A DNA stretch of 64,000 bases from Nageia nagi (lineage: Eukaryota; Pinophyta). The DNA is taken from positions 22,940,001 to 23,004,000 of the forward strand of contig JBITNC010000001.1 in assembly GCA_050084985.1 (NCBI GenBank), in the 5' to 3' direction. Of the stretch, positions 31,170-42,909 are shown one piece after another. A program made the position numbers and the translations under genes. The notes beneath the pieces are model-generated. The model did no database searches and was not told where the DNA came from. It was given only the letters and a program-made list of their open reading frames with translations. Positions within the stretch are counted from its first letter, which is position 1, and every line of letters starts with the position of its first letter.

Positions 31170-33101
31170 TTGTTGATCCATCATGATTGCTCTATTATCA
31201 ATGAAATCATGTATAAGGTTACGAAGTGTCCTACAATCTTGAGTTAGATGACCAGGTACCCTATGATAATTTCAAACTTCCTCATAGTGAAAGTTTTAAG
31301 GCACACCATTAGTAAACTTAGGTTCAATAATAGGAGGTAATTCAATTAGTTCCTCATCTAATAATATATTTAGAATATTATCAACAATACCATTCAAAGG
31401 AGAATATTGGCAAGTATGTTTGGGTGGAGAACTACCTTGCATTTTGTAAGCAACATGATTCGCTTTAACCTTGGGTTGATTTTCAATAATAGGTTTTGTA
31501 GGTGAAGTATGATCAACATATGTCATAACACTCAACTTTTTAATGCATGATTCCTTTTTAGTAATAGTGTTAATCATATCTCCTAAAGACATATCATGAT
31601 TAGAGATGACAAATAGCTTATAAATAGGCAAGAGACCATCCACAAAAATATGCTTGAGTTCATGTTCATCCATGGAGATTTATTTTATTAGCAATTTTTT
31701 CCATATCTTTACAAAATCCTTCATTGATTGGTTAGGGAGTTATTCAATTTTACATAAGTCCTTAAGATAAGCCTTCTTGATAATGTTATAACCATAATCA
31801 TGCAACAATATGTGAATCACATCCTCATGCCTATTAATGCTGCATTTGGGAAGCTAGAAATACCATTTGAGAGCCTCATCTTTCAAACTATAAGAAAATA
31901 ACTTATCCAACAAATTTTGATCATGCATATATTAAATAGCTTCATGAAATTTATGAAAATGCATCCTAGGATCCTACATACCATCAAATTTAGTAAAATT
32001 GATACTCTTTTTCCTCACTACTCACCATGTTGTTAAACCCTACATTGGTCTTTAGGGATGGTGGTGGGGAAGGAGGAGGTTGTTGTGCATTATTTAATGT
32101 TTGATGTGGAATACATTTCAAAATATCAAACACATTACTATGATTAACCCTATCCTACTCAAGTTCATGCACTACCCCTACTAGGATTTCCAATTGTTCA
32201 TATGGAGGTTGTTTATACCAATTAGTATTTTCTTAGATATTCATAATGATACCTACTTTAATCTCATGCTTGTTAGGAGTCCAAGTTGGTTGTAACTTAA
32301 AGGATTCTCTAATAACTTTAGTAAGTTACTACTTAATAAGAGTTTTACTTTAATCTTTAGGTAAATGAACTTGACCCTTATCTTTCTTCTCTTGATCAAA
32401 CTAATGTGGATTAAGGATCAAATTGCTATAAGATTCATCATCCTCATATTTAGGTTTTGACTAGTCATCATTATCAAAAACATTGTCCTCATGCAGTGGT
32501 TGTTCCAACTCTACATCAAGCTCTAATTTAGACTCTACTCTTGTAGGATCTATGCCTCTCATTTCATGAATTTTATGCATAGGCTTCAGATATTTTGATG
32601 ATTGCTTATAAAATAACAAGCTATCTTTGTATTCCACAATTTTCAATAGGTTATCAAGCAAATTTGCATCTAGAAGAAGTTTCCCACAATATGAATGTTA
32701 TTATGAATAAAAAATTGTAGCCTTTACTTATTAGATAATACCTATTGAATGGATAGATCATTATAAGGAATCCTATCAAGATTGACAAGTTTATCATTAG
32801 AAGGTTCTAGACAAGGATCCAAATTATCCAAGTTGCTAGGATCAAAAATAGCATATCGATTAGGGGTATCCCCAATAATGGATATTCATTTACTAAAATC
32901 TAAAGATTCAAAATCCCATATGGTCCTAGGAGGAGGGATTTGAACAAATAATGTAGGATTAATTTGAAGACTTCTCCTAACCTTCAAAAATTCTATTTTG
33001 GATTTGGATATTATAGGGCTATCTATGTTAAGATCCATCTTTGGGATATAAGCAAAACAAGTCCTAGTTTTATCTTGCTCTTTGGCTACTATGTGGAGCA
33101 C
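31170..33101 (-). pseudogene. gypsy-1 gag (Retrotrans_gag, Tat-like), broken
   Basis: The N-terminal part opens near 33101 ('MLHIVAKEQDKTRTCFAYIP') and stays readable to about 32740. The central Retrotrans_gag block (about 31910-31680) reads 'LLDKLFSYSLKDEALKWYF' and 'NQSMKDFVKIWKKLLIK'. An open 125-codon segment follows (31673-31296), with 'MDEHELKHIFVDGLLPIYKL' and 'ELPPIIEPKFTNGVP'. The end 'NYHRVPGHLTQDCRTLRNLI' (about 31270-31200) is the CxxH..GH.TxDC..L...I knuckle typical of Tat/Ogre-type gags, its first Cys worn. The middle (about 32700-31950) is shifted. Gag would form particles; its presence without pol implies mobilisation in trans. Confidence 0.8.
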
Positions 33102-33205
33102 TTGCTATGTGGAGAGAAAAAGTAACAAAAATGGATTAACGAATTTACAAAAGGATTTTTCCCTAGATGAAGACCTAGGTGTGTAAAAATGTTAGCTTCA
33201 TTAAA

Positions 33206-33860
33206 TGTAGACCCTAAATAATGCAATTGTGTAATTAATTCAAAGAATCAACACATGCACTATTTAGTCTATTAATTAGTTGAAATAAAGTGGAAATGAC
33301 AATAGGTAATTAAGCATACAGGTTCATTCCATTAACATGCATATTTAATTAATTAAGGAAAGGCATAAGAAATATCATACATACTAGTATGACCCTAATG
33401 CCTTGATAATAGTACACCATCGATAGGCATGCTAATGATCAACTTAAAGATGCGATGAAAGACAAAATTATAAATTAATGATTGATTTATATATATAATG
33501 AAAGTATGATAATATTTTGAGATAAGAGATTTACTTGTTATAAATAATAAGACCTTGCAAAAGTTTTCTTTATGAATGATGTTTGAGTCCTTGATTCTCT
33601 ATCCGATCTTTAGTTGATAGAAGCATCCTCCCCTTATCTAATTTTCTCTTGATGATAACCCCATCCTCATCTTTTTATGTATTTAATGCCTTTATATGGG
33701 GATTCTTCTATTATAATATTTGAACCCTTTTATAATCCATAAGGGTCAAATATATGGCCTACACCTCTTTTATACATTTTAAATCCCTTTAAAATAATAC
33801 ATTGTTAAGGGATTAAAATAATTTATTAAATACAAAAAGGTTCATTTTGAGGTGTCTACA
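33206..33860 (-). repeat. gypsy-1 5' LTR, 655 bp
   Basis: Plus-strand ends are TGTAGACCC and GTGTCTACA; it is followed by CATGG (33861-33865). No clear tRNA primer site was found just inside it: the minus strand reads TTTAATGAAGCTAAC there, so the site is either worn or of an unfamiliar type. Confidence 0.92.
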
Positions 33861-34130
33861 CATGGATTTAACAAAGAAGAAGAAGAAGAAGCATGCATGT
33901 GAACTTAGAGTGCATGTATGCAAGCATTAAATATCAAATCTAATGTCATTGGAATGTCATGCCTTAGTAGATGTGCTAGATTATGTTTAAACCTCATGTA
34001 ATCATGCCCTAGCCCCTTCATGCTACTCAGATAGCAATTAGTTTGACTCATAACTAGTAGCTTCATATATATGGATAGGGGCCTCAAATCTGGTGGTGGA
34101 GGCTCTAGCTTCATCCATTCACATAGACTC
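33861..34130 (-). mobile_element. LINE, 5' continuation beyond gypsy-1
   Basis: By the CATGG duplication this sequence was contiguous with 24624 before gypsy-1 inserted. It contains a (GAA)n tract at about 33876-33893 and a minus-strand frame of 69 codons (34114-33905) whose product I do not recognise. The 5' limit of the LINE is not visible. Confidence 0.5.
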
Positions 34131-35572
34131 CTATTAGTTCAAATGCATGCAAGAGAGATGCATGGAGGTTTGGAAAAGATGACCATAAGAGTTTAGACCA
34201 TGTTTGGGAGAGATACATGAGAATTATAGAAGAATAGCAACAATGAGACCAAGGGGAATAGAGCCAAAGGCATATATTTCCATGCACCTTCTTAGACATC
34301 TCAAAGACTCCCCTTTGCTCACAAATTCCATCATAGATTACTTCACATTTCAATTCATATATAACTCTTTCAAAGGTCCACATAGGAGGAGAAATTGATG
34401 CAAAATGAGATTGAATTAGTTTTAGCATACTATACAAATTCATTTATTTACATATAGAATTAGCTTATATGGTTAGAAGTGAATTAGATTCTTATGATTA
34501 AAAGTTGAAATTTATGTAGACATTTGTAATTTTTAAAAGGATAATTTACTAGTGTTATTTGTATTATTTTGGTATACTTTTTGTTGATATGATTATGATG
34601 AATTTATTTTTTATAAAAAGATAAATTATTATTATTTAGAGTTTTCAAAAGTAATTATTGATTTTAATTGATACCATATTTCAATCTTTTATAAAGAGTT
34701 TTTGATACGATATTGGTACATGTCAATTTTGAATATTTAATTTGAATTTCAATGATTTTTGATCCTTTTATTTTGATTAAAAATTTGATGATTCTAAACC
34801 ACTAATATAAATATTTTTATTATAGTAATTTATGTCATAAACAAATATTAAAATGTAATATTTTACAAATGGAGCTAACTATCTTTCAAAGCAACATAAA
34901 AAAATGTAAAAAAAAGAAATATTCTTTTTAAGATATTACAAAATCTTTTTGAAGGTTACACCCATAAAAAATTATTCTATTTTTTTTTTAAGCTCTCTTA
35001 TTATTATTCATCATTTTCTCTTATAATTATAACTATTGACTATGTTAACAGCAATTAGACAAAATATTTGATTTGATTCAAATTACATTTATTTCATTTA
35101 CAGCAAAGAGAATAAAAATCTACTTCCAATTAGATTTTCCTCAACTTTATGTTTGTAGTTTTAAATTTCAATATATTTTCATACATATTCTTCAAAAGTC
35201 TTCTTGGGTATTTTATTCCAAATAAATATCAATTCAAGATTTATTTATTACTTACTTAGTCAACTGTAATGCTCATTTAAAACTCTCAACTAACTTTATG
35301 ATTCAAATATTTCTACACAACACCATAAATTTGTTCCTTAACTTCCTGATTATATGTTTATATTTCATATTTTTTTAATACATTTTATACACATTTAAAT
35401 TTAATATTTTATTTAATTAAAGTTCATATTTTATATATCTAAAAAATAAATAAATATATTAGATTTATTCATGATATTCCTTTTGTTTATGCAAATAGTA
35501 GACTAACATATTCATTTCTTTCTAGGTGAGTAAAGAAATGGGGAATTATAAAAGGAAGAGACACCTAAGTCT
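34131..35572. other. AT-rich stretch, nothing assigned
   Basis: The minus strand has an open frame at 34443-34111, with Trp/Ser/Leu-rich content such as 'CLWLYSPWSHCCYSSIILMY', that I cannot place. It might belong to the LINE leader or to a lost gene. The remainder is very AT-rich with no repeat ends or motifs. Confidence 0.4.
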
Positions 35573-36119
35573 TGTTGGAACCTACGCTAAATTTTAGAAT
35601 TCAAATTTCTCTTTCATGTTCAGATTCTTCTATTATGCTAGCACAAATGCATGTATACCTATGTTATTCTAGCAACAGCACCCACATCGACATTTGCACC
35701 CATACCAATATCAATGCTACCATTTTTTCATTTGGTATGTGGTGTTTCATTTGGAATATTTTTTGAGAAATGTTATATTTTAGTTAGTCTTTTGGTGTTT
35801 TATATTCCACAATGTTCTAGAATTTCTTATTATAATGTATATATATATTTATCTTTTCTAGACTAAGTTTAAGCTTTAGATTTTAGATGTGATTGTGTAG
35901 CTTGGTGTGAGAGACCAAATGAATGTGGTGTGTTGGGTGAGAGTTCCTAACAAAACTCCATTCCAGATTATACATATTTAATTTTGATATCAATTATATT
36001 CGGTTCCATTATGATATTGCTTCATTATATATTCATATTTATGAGATTATATTTCCTCCATTATTGAATGTTGATGAATGTATGAATATTGAGTATATTG
36101 AATCCATTAAGATTCTTCA
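35573..36119 (+). repeat. copia-4 5' LTR, 547 bp
   Basis: Starts TGTTGGAACC and ends ATTCTTCA. Shares long runs with 39787-40349, for example 'ttattatgctagc', 'tgattgtgtagcttggtgtgag' versus 'tgattttgtagcttggtgtgag', and 'gggtgagagttcctaa'. Confidence 0.92.
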
Positions 36120-36121
36120 TT

Positions 36122-36133
36122 TGGTATCAGAGC
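36122..36133 (+). promoter_or_regulatory. copia-4 primer-binding site
   Basis: TGGTATCAGAGC, exactly the usual plant initiator-Met-tRNA complement, two bases after the LTR. Confidence 0.93.
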
Positions 36134-36281
36134 TAGTAAGATCAAGGCTAGTTTGATTTGATGGGTTTGAGAAATCTTGGTAGATTGGAGAGTTAGTGTA
36201 AACTTGTGGGGATCATGGAAATAATTTTATAAAATTATTATTTGGTTGATTTTTCATTGGATTTCTCGTTGCTCTAGTGTA

Positions 36282-37103
36282 ATGGATATTATTACTAACT
36301 TCTTTCCACTACTATAATTTGATGGAAAGCATTTCCATTTTTGGAGCATAAAAATGGAGACATAGTTGATGAGTAAAAACCTATAGGAAATTCTTGAAGA
36401 TGAGTATGTTGAACTAGAAGATTGGAGTTCTCATGAAGGAGAGGAAAGAAGATTGAAGAAAGAGGAAAATTATTTGAATTATTTGACTCTTCTTTACATC
36501 AAACAATGCATGAAAAAGAATATTTTTCCACTTCATGCAAGTTATAGGATAATTTGGGAAGCATGGAAAACATTGCAAGACTATTTTGGGGGTGAAAAAA
36601 TAACTCCAAAAAAATATTTATTTTGTAAATAAGGGGGAATTTGTTTTTTCTAGGTTTGAGAAAAATATTGAAAAAGAAGAAGAAGAAAAAGACATTGTTA
36701 TTCTATAATATGTTGTTCAAGCACTTAGAGAGTATATTGTTGAATTTTATCTCTTGGAGGATACACATAATACTATTTCAAAAAAATTTATTGATGCTTT
36801 TCTTAACAATTATCATGTTTATTATAAAAAATGATGTTTATGATGAAGGTGTAGTTGTTCAAGACTCTCTACAAAGAGAGAGAGAGTGCTCATGTTGGAG
36901 TTCCTCTTAAACAAAAAAAATGAAAATGTGAAGGTTCTTATCATGAAGGAGAATCTTGGAGATGTTATTTTTCTTAAAGAGGAAAACTTGGAAAATAAAA
37001 AAGAAAATGCAGCAATTGTAATCTCTTTACAAAGGAAGAATCAAGATGTTAGGGTTCTTGAAAGGGGGGAAAAATTAAGAAAAATGTTGTGTGATGATTT
37101 ATA
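36282..37103 (+). pseudogene. copia-4 gag, broken
   Basis: The ATG at 36282 opens 'MDIITNFFPLL-stop-FDGKHF', then 'FWSIKMETWLMSKNL' and 'EILEDEYVELEDWSSHEG'. The UBN2 segment 'IIWEAWKTLQDYFGGEKI' (about 36545-36600) follows. This is the standard N-terminal gag of plant copia elements (FxGxNYxxWSxxMxxLL). After a frame change a Lys/Glu-rich helical part follows to 37103 ('NKKNENVKVLIMKENLGDVI', 'LENKKENAAIVISLQRK'). No zinc knuckle was found. Confidence 0.8.
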
Positions 37104-39768
37104 GCTTGAATATTACTTAAATGAAGTGAGAAAATGGGTGGATGAAAGAATTGGGATCCACTTTATGATCAAAAGGTGGAAGTATTTTCCTTGATTTTCA
37201 AGTTTAAGAATGATTGATTTCAAAATTTGAAGCACTTAGACATGGAATCATGAAAAACTCACTACAGTGAAAATATAGTGCCTTGAGTCTAGTTTTAAAA
37301 TATGTAAATTATTCTAATACCTAGATGATAAAAATTAAATTTTTATAGGGCTGAAAAAAAATCACATTCTAAAATATATTATTTTAGGACTGTATGATGT
37401 ACATTTTTAACAAGCATAATTTAACTTAAGTCAAACTATTTTTTTTTTAAATTTGAGCATAGATATCCAAGACCCTAAAACTTGTCCTTGATAGTATTTC
37501 ATTAAAAAAAATTTATTAATTTTTTATTGGTCATGTTTTTTGTTTCAAAAAGTTCTCCATTTTGGCATGCATAATTTGATCTAAACTTATTTATTTTTTT
37601 AAACTTTTCTTTTTATACTATAGAGAATTCTATGAAGCTTTTCCTCATATAATTATTTTTAGAAAATCTAAAAAATAAAAATTTATAAATAAAATAAGAT
37701 ACCCTTATATTTCAAGAATATGGACTAGTTTCACCAAAACTTAATAGAAAAAATATAAAAACTAATTCAATTATAAAAAACAATTGCATATTTGAAATTT
37801 GTACTCTTTAATCTATAATGGATTTTAATTTCATGAAAATATTATGTTAAAAACTCCATCAAATGTATTCTCAAAGTTTATATTTTCTATTAAAATTACC
37901 ATGAACACATACTTGCAATTCCAAGGCTAAGGGTTAGCTCACAAAGCCTTTTTCAAGCCTAAAACCGAGCTTAATTTAGATATTTAATTATCTAGATTCT
38001 GATATATCTAATATTTAATGCTAAATAAATGCATTCATTATAGTTTCAAATATTAGGATCCTAATTTTCTTAGGATCACAACTTTTTTGATATTGAGTTT
38101 TAACTTTTACCACTTCCCCTCCAAGTGGACTCAACTTATTACTTTCACTCAAGTGTTATCTTGAAGATGCATACCTAGTTGGAGAAAAATCATATTTTGA
38201 TGTTGAAAAAGGAGTATACATGTAGGAGAGTTGTGTAAAACAATATGAAAATAAATAAGATGTTGGCTATCATAAAAAAAATAGATTTGATAAGATAAAG
38301 ATGGAACACTCATGGACTATTTTTTGAAGATAATGTTGAAGAAGAGCCTCTAATAATTTTGACATGATTAATTGAAGACCATTGATTTAGAATGGATGAA
38401 TGTTTTGAATATGCAAAATTAGATTTTGAAGACCCTTTAATGGAGAAGATATTTGATGATCCATTGTGGGACACTTGTCAAGATGTTTTTAGTGACGAAG
38501 AGGTAAAATCTATTAACATTATTCTTAATTTTTTTACTTGTAAACAATCACACTTCAAGAGTGAGAAATATTTTTTATGAAGATGAAAATACCAAAGATT
38601 ATTTTATTCAAAGGGCAACCATTAATTATTTTTTTGATGCAATGATAAAAGAATATGTTTTTTTTTCTTTAAAGTTGAAATCTTTGGAGCTTTTGGAATT
38701 GATTTTTGTGTTGTATGGATAATTTTAGATTATGAAAAAGAAAATTAATATTATTTTGTTGATGAAATCTATTTGTTGAAGTGCCACCAAGAAGAATTTT
38801 TATTAAAGATGCTAAAATGTTTTCTTATGGTACAACTACAAATATGGAAGATGAATACTTGCAACTGTTTAAAAAAGAAATGAAGATAAAATGAAAGACA
38901 ATGTATGTTGGAGTGCCAAAGAGTAGCATACTTGTAATAAGAAATGAAGCTGTTATTTTTGGAGCACTAATGGGAGGATAATGTCATTTGTTGGATAGTT
39001 TTGAGACTATTTTGTTAAAAATATTTGTGCAAAATATTGAAAATCTTAGAAAGGCATCATTGGGAGCTTAGTTTTATGAGCAAAAAGTGAAATTTAATTT
39101 GTATACAAAGGTAATTGTGCAAAATTATTTTATACAACAGTATGAGCTTGAATACCTCCATTGGAAGGGGGATTGCAATAAAATTTAAGATAATATTGCA
39201 TTATTAATGAACCATACATTTGTTGGAAGTGTAGTCCATCATATCATGTCTGATTTTTGCATGAAGGATAGTCATTTATTGGTTGTACATTTTTAGTTGA
39301 TTTTTTATTTTTTGAAGAGCAATTTTTATAAGTTACATTTTTAGTGAGTCAATTTTTTTTCATTATATTTTGTATTATTTGTGTAAAAGTGTATGAAGCT
39401 ATATTATGATTTGATGAAATGGTTCGGTTTGAAAATTGCTCATTTAAAGAAAAGGGTTTATGTATTGGATGATAACTTTGATTGTTCATAGAGCACCTTT
39501 TTAAAGAATGTGAGTTGTGATGTAAAAAAGAATATGTTTGATGAAGGGGGACTTTTTCATAAAAAGGCACCCATATCTTACTTGCAATACATAACAAGCA
39601 TGTTGAAGGATAGACCTTATTAAGAGTTGAGGTGTGATGCACAACAAAAGCATGGTGGGTACCAACTAAACACTTTTAATCTTTACAATTTTATTACAAA
39701 ATTGGAAGATGGGTAAAAGGCTCTTTCAATCTATATGTGATGCTTTAGAATTCATTCTTGAATCCTTT
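37104..39768 (+). other. copia-4 interior of unknown content
   Basis: AT-rich. One acidic open frame at 38392-38580 ('MDECFEYAKLDFEDPLMEKI', 'DDPLWDTCQDVFSDEEVKS') matches no family I know. Other short frames near 38580-39300 look protein-like in composition but carry no pol motif. Either pol has been replaced by unrelated sequence or it has decayed beyond recognition. Because gag 5' to it is still readable, replacement or ancient loss seems likelier. Confidence 0.4.
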
Positions 39769-39786
39769 CAACATCAAGGGGGAGAA
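39769..39786 (+). promoter_or_regulatory. copia-4 polypurine tract
   Basis: ATCAAGGGGGAGAA directly precedes the 3' LTR start TGTTGAAAC; a textbook copia tract. Confidence 0.9.
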
Positions 39787-40349
39787 TGTTGAAACTTGAA
39801 CTAAATTATATAAGTTAAATCTCTCTTTCATGTTTAAATTCTTTTATTATGCTAGCTTCAACATGTATTTACCTATGTTATTCCAACCCTAATGGCCACA
39901 TCAACGTTAGTGCCCATACCAGTATAAGTGCTAGTATTTTTATCATTTCACATATGGTGTTTTAATTTTTATTTTCTAATAAGTGTTAAGAGTTTAGTCC
40001 TTTTTTTTTTAATTTCATATTTGGTAATGTTCTATAATTTCTCATTCGAATGTATATGTTCATTTGTTTTATCCATAGTGAGTTTAAGATTTAGAATTTT
40101 AGATGTGATTTTGTAGCTTGGTGTGAGTGACCAAGTGAGTATAGTGCATTGGGTGAGAGTTCCTAATAGAACTCCATTCCAAATTGTACATATTTAATTC
40201 TATATTAATATATTCAATTTTATTGTAAGATTGATCCATTTTTTATTTATATTTTAAGAAAGTATTAATATTTATATTAAAAGACTTCCTCCATACTTAA
40301 TTGAAGTCTATAAGCTACCATCATTGAATAAGAAAGAAAAGATACTTCA
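39787..40349 (+). repeat. copia-4 3' LTR, 563 bp
   Basis: Starts TGTTGAAAC and ends GATACTTCA. Aligns with the 5' LTR throughout, with visible substitutions and small indels. Confidence 0.9.
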
Positions 40350-40615
40350 TGAGATTAAAAAAAAGATCAATTTTCATTACACCCATTGCACTTGGATCTC
40401 TCCCATTATCCCTCTAACCCCCAATCTATCCTTTTAATATGATCACTTTCTCCATATTCAAGATAATCATATAATATCTCCTCAATACTACTAGCAACCT
40501 TTGGTATATGGTATGCAAGTTTTCATTAGGTAACTTTAAGTATGATCCCATTAGCTATAGATTGAAATACATCACCATATAGTGAGATATATATATATAT
40601 ATATATGTATGTATA
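40350..40615. other. Short spacer with (TA)n before gypsy-2
   Basis: Ends in a TA/TGTA microsatellite (about 40587-40615) that abuts the gypsy-2 LTR. The other end of gypsy-2 is also followed by TA repeats, so the element probably landed in a TA-rich microsatellite. Confidence 0.6.
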
Positions 40616-40974
40616 TGTATTCTTTTAGAATTACACTGTAGATTGGGGTAACATACTATAATTATTTTATTCTTCCATTCTTTTTAGAAAATTCTTACTA
40701 TTCTAGCTCTCTTCCTTTTCAAATTAAATTTGAGTCTTCTATTAGCCCTAGGATTGAAGAATTTTGAGTGTTGTTAAGATTCAACTATTGTATATATAAT
40801 TTGGCTATTGTATATATGGGTTATTATCTTTGATATTTTTTTATTGTAAATTTCTAGTCAAAGTTGACTGGGTGTTGTAATAATTCCTAAGGATTACCTT
40901 TAGTCGTATTAATAGTCAAATGGGTCAAGAACTATAGCTACAAAAGAATTATCTATAGGAAGAGAAAAGTCTAA

Positions 40975-41215
40975 GGAAATGTCTAGGAATTGTAAATATA
41001 GTGTACAAAAATGATAAATACAGTGTTTGGGAATTGTAAATATAATATCTGAGGATTGTAAATAAAGTGTCCAAAAGTTGTAAATACAATGTTCAAGAGT
41101 TGTAAATATAGTGTTAGGGAGTTGTAAATATAGTATTTGGGAGTAGTTGTAAATACAATATCTAGGATTTTTCAAAAATACATGATCTAGGAGTTTTTGT
41201 AAATATAAGCCCAAG
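40975..41215. repeat. 22-bp minisatellite in the 5' LTR
   Basis: About ten copies of a unit of the form 'gtgttcgggagttgtaaata', period close to 22 bp with small variation. The same array is at 53045-53305 in the 3' LTR. Minus-strand reading frames across it give a repetitive Tyr/Asn/Leu-rich peptide that is an artefact of the repeat. Confidence 0.9.
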
Positions 41216-41244
41216 TGATATCCAAGTAATCAATGGGAAGTGCT

Positions 41245-41440
41245 AAAAAGTAAATAAAGCCTACCAATTTTAAGTGATGATGCCAAAAAGTTTTGGCTAA
41301 AATCAGTGGGTCCCAGAATAAGTAATGGCGAGTGATGATTCAAGAAGATCCCAAATAGAGCCCACTAATTTTGAGTCATGATGTTAGAACTTTTGGCTAA
41401 AATTAGCTAATACTAAGATGAGCTAGATCATCAACAAAAC
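41245..41440. repeat. 100-bp tandem repeat, two units, in the 5' LTR
   Basis: The landmark 'ttttggctaaaat' starts at 41291 and 41391, a spacing of exactly 100. Units also share 'ttgagt.atgatg' and 'gattcaagaagatcccaaat'. The 3' LTR has three units. Confidence 0.9.
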
Positions 41441-42517
41441 CTAGAGAAAAGAAATAAGACTCACCAGATTAAGGTAAGAGTAATGGATAAGAAGTAACAC
41501 CCAGGTCCATTTGATCTTAAGTGTTTAACCCCCATGGCCCTATTAATATTTTGACTTCAAATCAATTCTATATATAAGTGTTTGTTTTTTCTAAAAATAG
41601 GTTAATATATTATTCACAACCCTCCATTACTCTATTCATTTAGAACTATAGTGTGGATTATCAATGGTTCCAGAGAAGTAGATAGCTATTGACAAAACAT
41701 AGTGCCAAATTGTATCTATCAGAATGCAAATGAGTACTTCTTCAATCAGCTACAATACCATATCTAATAAAGTATAAGTCCAAATAAGGAGTATTCAATG
41801 ACATGTTAGGAGGATTATAGCTCAATGAATATGATTGTTTAGAAAATTCAAATTCCTAGATAGTCATACTATTGGTACTTATTCACTGTGTAATCTAACA
41901 TAGTTGTAAAATTTATTGGAAATATTTTTCTTCATTTTTTTCAATCAAGATGAGTAATTTTGTATATTAATGATAGACAACAACCCACCAAGGCATGTTA
42001 ATATATAAATAACAAACTATTAGAAATCAAAGAAGTCAAACATTCTACCAAATTTACCCAAGTCTGTAAGATACTTTCATATATGATAATGCAAAAAGAT
42101 AATGATTTGTCCTTTTACAACAAGTGGTTGTTTATTATTTTTGTATATGTTATGTATGAGATGATTTCTTAAGTTGTGGCTATGTATTGTGTTTATAAGA
42201 CCCCAAGGGTAAGATAGCTTACTATTGTTAATCTTGGTTATGGATTGTTGCTTGTGTTGTAATGCCCAAGCTATGAAGTTCTTGCTTTATTTTTAATTCA
42301 ATTTATTAATCTATTTCCTATAACTCTATACTTTTTATCTCTTTCATATTACTTTTAACCTTTGTAATAGATAGAAGCTAACCTATAACCTAAATATTGA
42401 GTAGAAAATCAACATAAACACATTCCCACCACCTTCTAATCTTTCAAGGAACCTACTATTGCAAGAAATAGAGAACTTAACTAGACCAAACCCTTTGAGG
42501 TTACATTATACTGATCA

Positions 42518-42909
42518 ATAGTAAAAACTTCCATTTTTTTAGCATTCTCAATGGGACAAGAACTAAAATTCTATATTTTAGGGGTGTAAAAAGGCCAGAT
42601 AGCCATGTCTAGTGAGCTATCAATTTGATTCTTCAAATATTATAAGGTTATTTTAACCTTATTAGGAAATTTATTATTAACCAATCAATATTTCAAACCC
42701 TAACACCTATAGAATGCAAAATTACTTGAAGTAGTGCTAGAAATTTACTTAGATAGCCTAGGTTTCAAGAGTTATCAGTTCCTCATAGGAGGACTAGGCA
42801 AAAGATTTCATAAGTTGTATTCCCTATAGGTCCCTTAAGGGAAATTCCACTATCAATTGTATTTGATTCAACCCTAAAAAATCCTTCACCTACTACCAAT
42901 ATTCTAAGC
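42518..42909 (+). other. gypsy-2 leader
   Basis: About 390 bp between LTR and gag start; no primer-site match and no coding were seen. Confidence 0.45.

Larger units (their letters stand above)
24630..33860 (-). mobile_element. gypsy-1: Tat-like LTR element with gag, antisense mobile-domain gene, no pol
   Basis: A 9,231-bp element with LTRs at 24630-25302 and 33206-33860, both TGTAGAC...GTCTACA at their outer ends on the plus strand. It is flanked by a perfect 5-bp duplication CATGG (24625-24629 and 33861-33865). The polypurine tract beside the low-coordinate LTR and gag beside the high-coordinate LTR set the direction as minus. The interior holds gag (33101-31170), a long non-coding stretch, an antisense plant-mobile-domain gene (28290-30180, plus), and a four-copy 193-bp tandem array (25850-26585). 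No protease, reverse transcriptase, RNase H or integrase motif was found on either strand. It splits the LINE. Confidence 0.88.
35573..40349 (+). mobile_element. copia-4: gag-only copia-type element, no recognisable pol
   Basis: A 4,777-bp element with LTRs 35573-36119 and 39787-40349, a perfect initiator-Met-tRNA primer site, a copia-type gag and a clear polypurine tract. The 3 kb between gag and the tract shows no protease, integrase, reverse transcriptase or RNase H motif. Flanking five-base words (AGTCT and TGAGA) do not match, so no target duplication is claimed. It is a separate family from the other copia elements: its LTRs start TGTTGGAAC. Confidence 0.85.
40616..42517 (+). repeat. 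gypsy-2 5' LTR, about 1,902 bp
   Basis: Starts TGTATTCTTTT and ends about TGATCA. Aligns throughout with 52707-54708. It contains a 22-bp minisatellite (40975-41215) and two 100-bp tandem units (about 41245-41440). The primer site just inside is not recognisable. Confidence 0.88.

Noticed and set aside
35573-40349. Target duplication for copia-4
   Set aside because: Flanking five-base words AGTCT and TGAGA do not match, even allowing one change.
40909-41214. Minus-strand frame of about 100 codons with Tyr/Leu/Asn repeats (and its twin at 53063-53278)
   Set aside because: The frame is made by the 22-bp minisatellite of the LTR; it has no start or product support and falls inside LTRs.
40975-41215. 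CRISPR-like spacing of short repeats
   Set aside because: Units are contiguous and degenerate with no unique spacers, lie inside an LTR, and the sequence is plant nuclear DNA.
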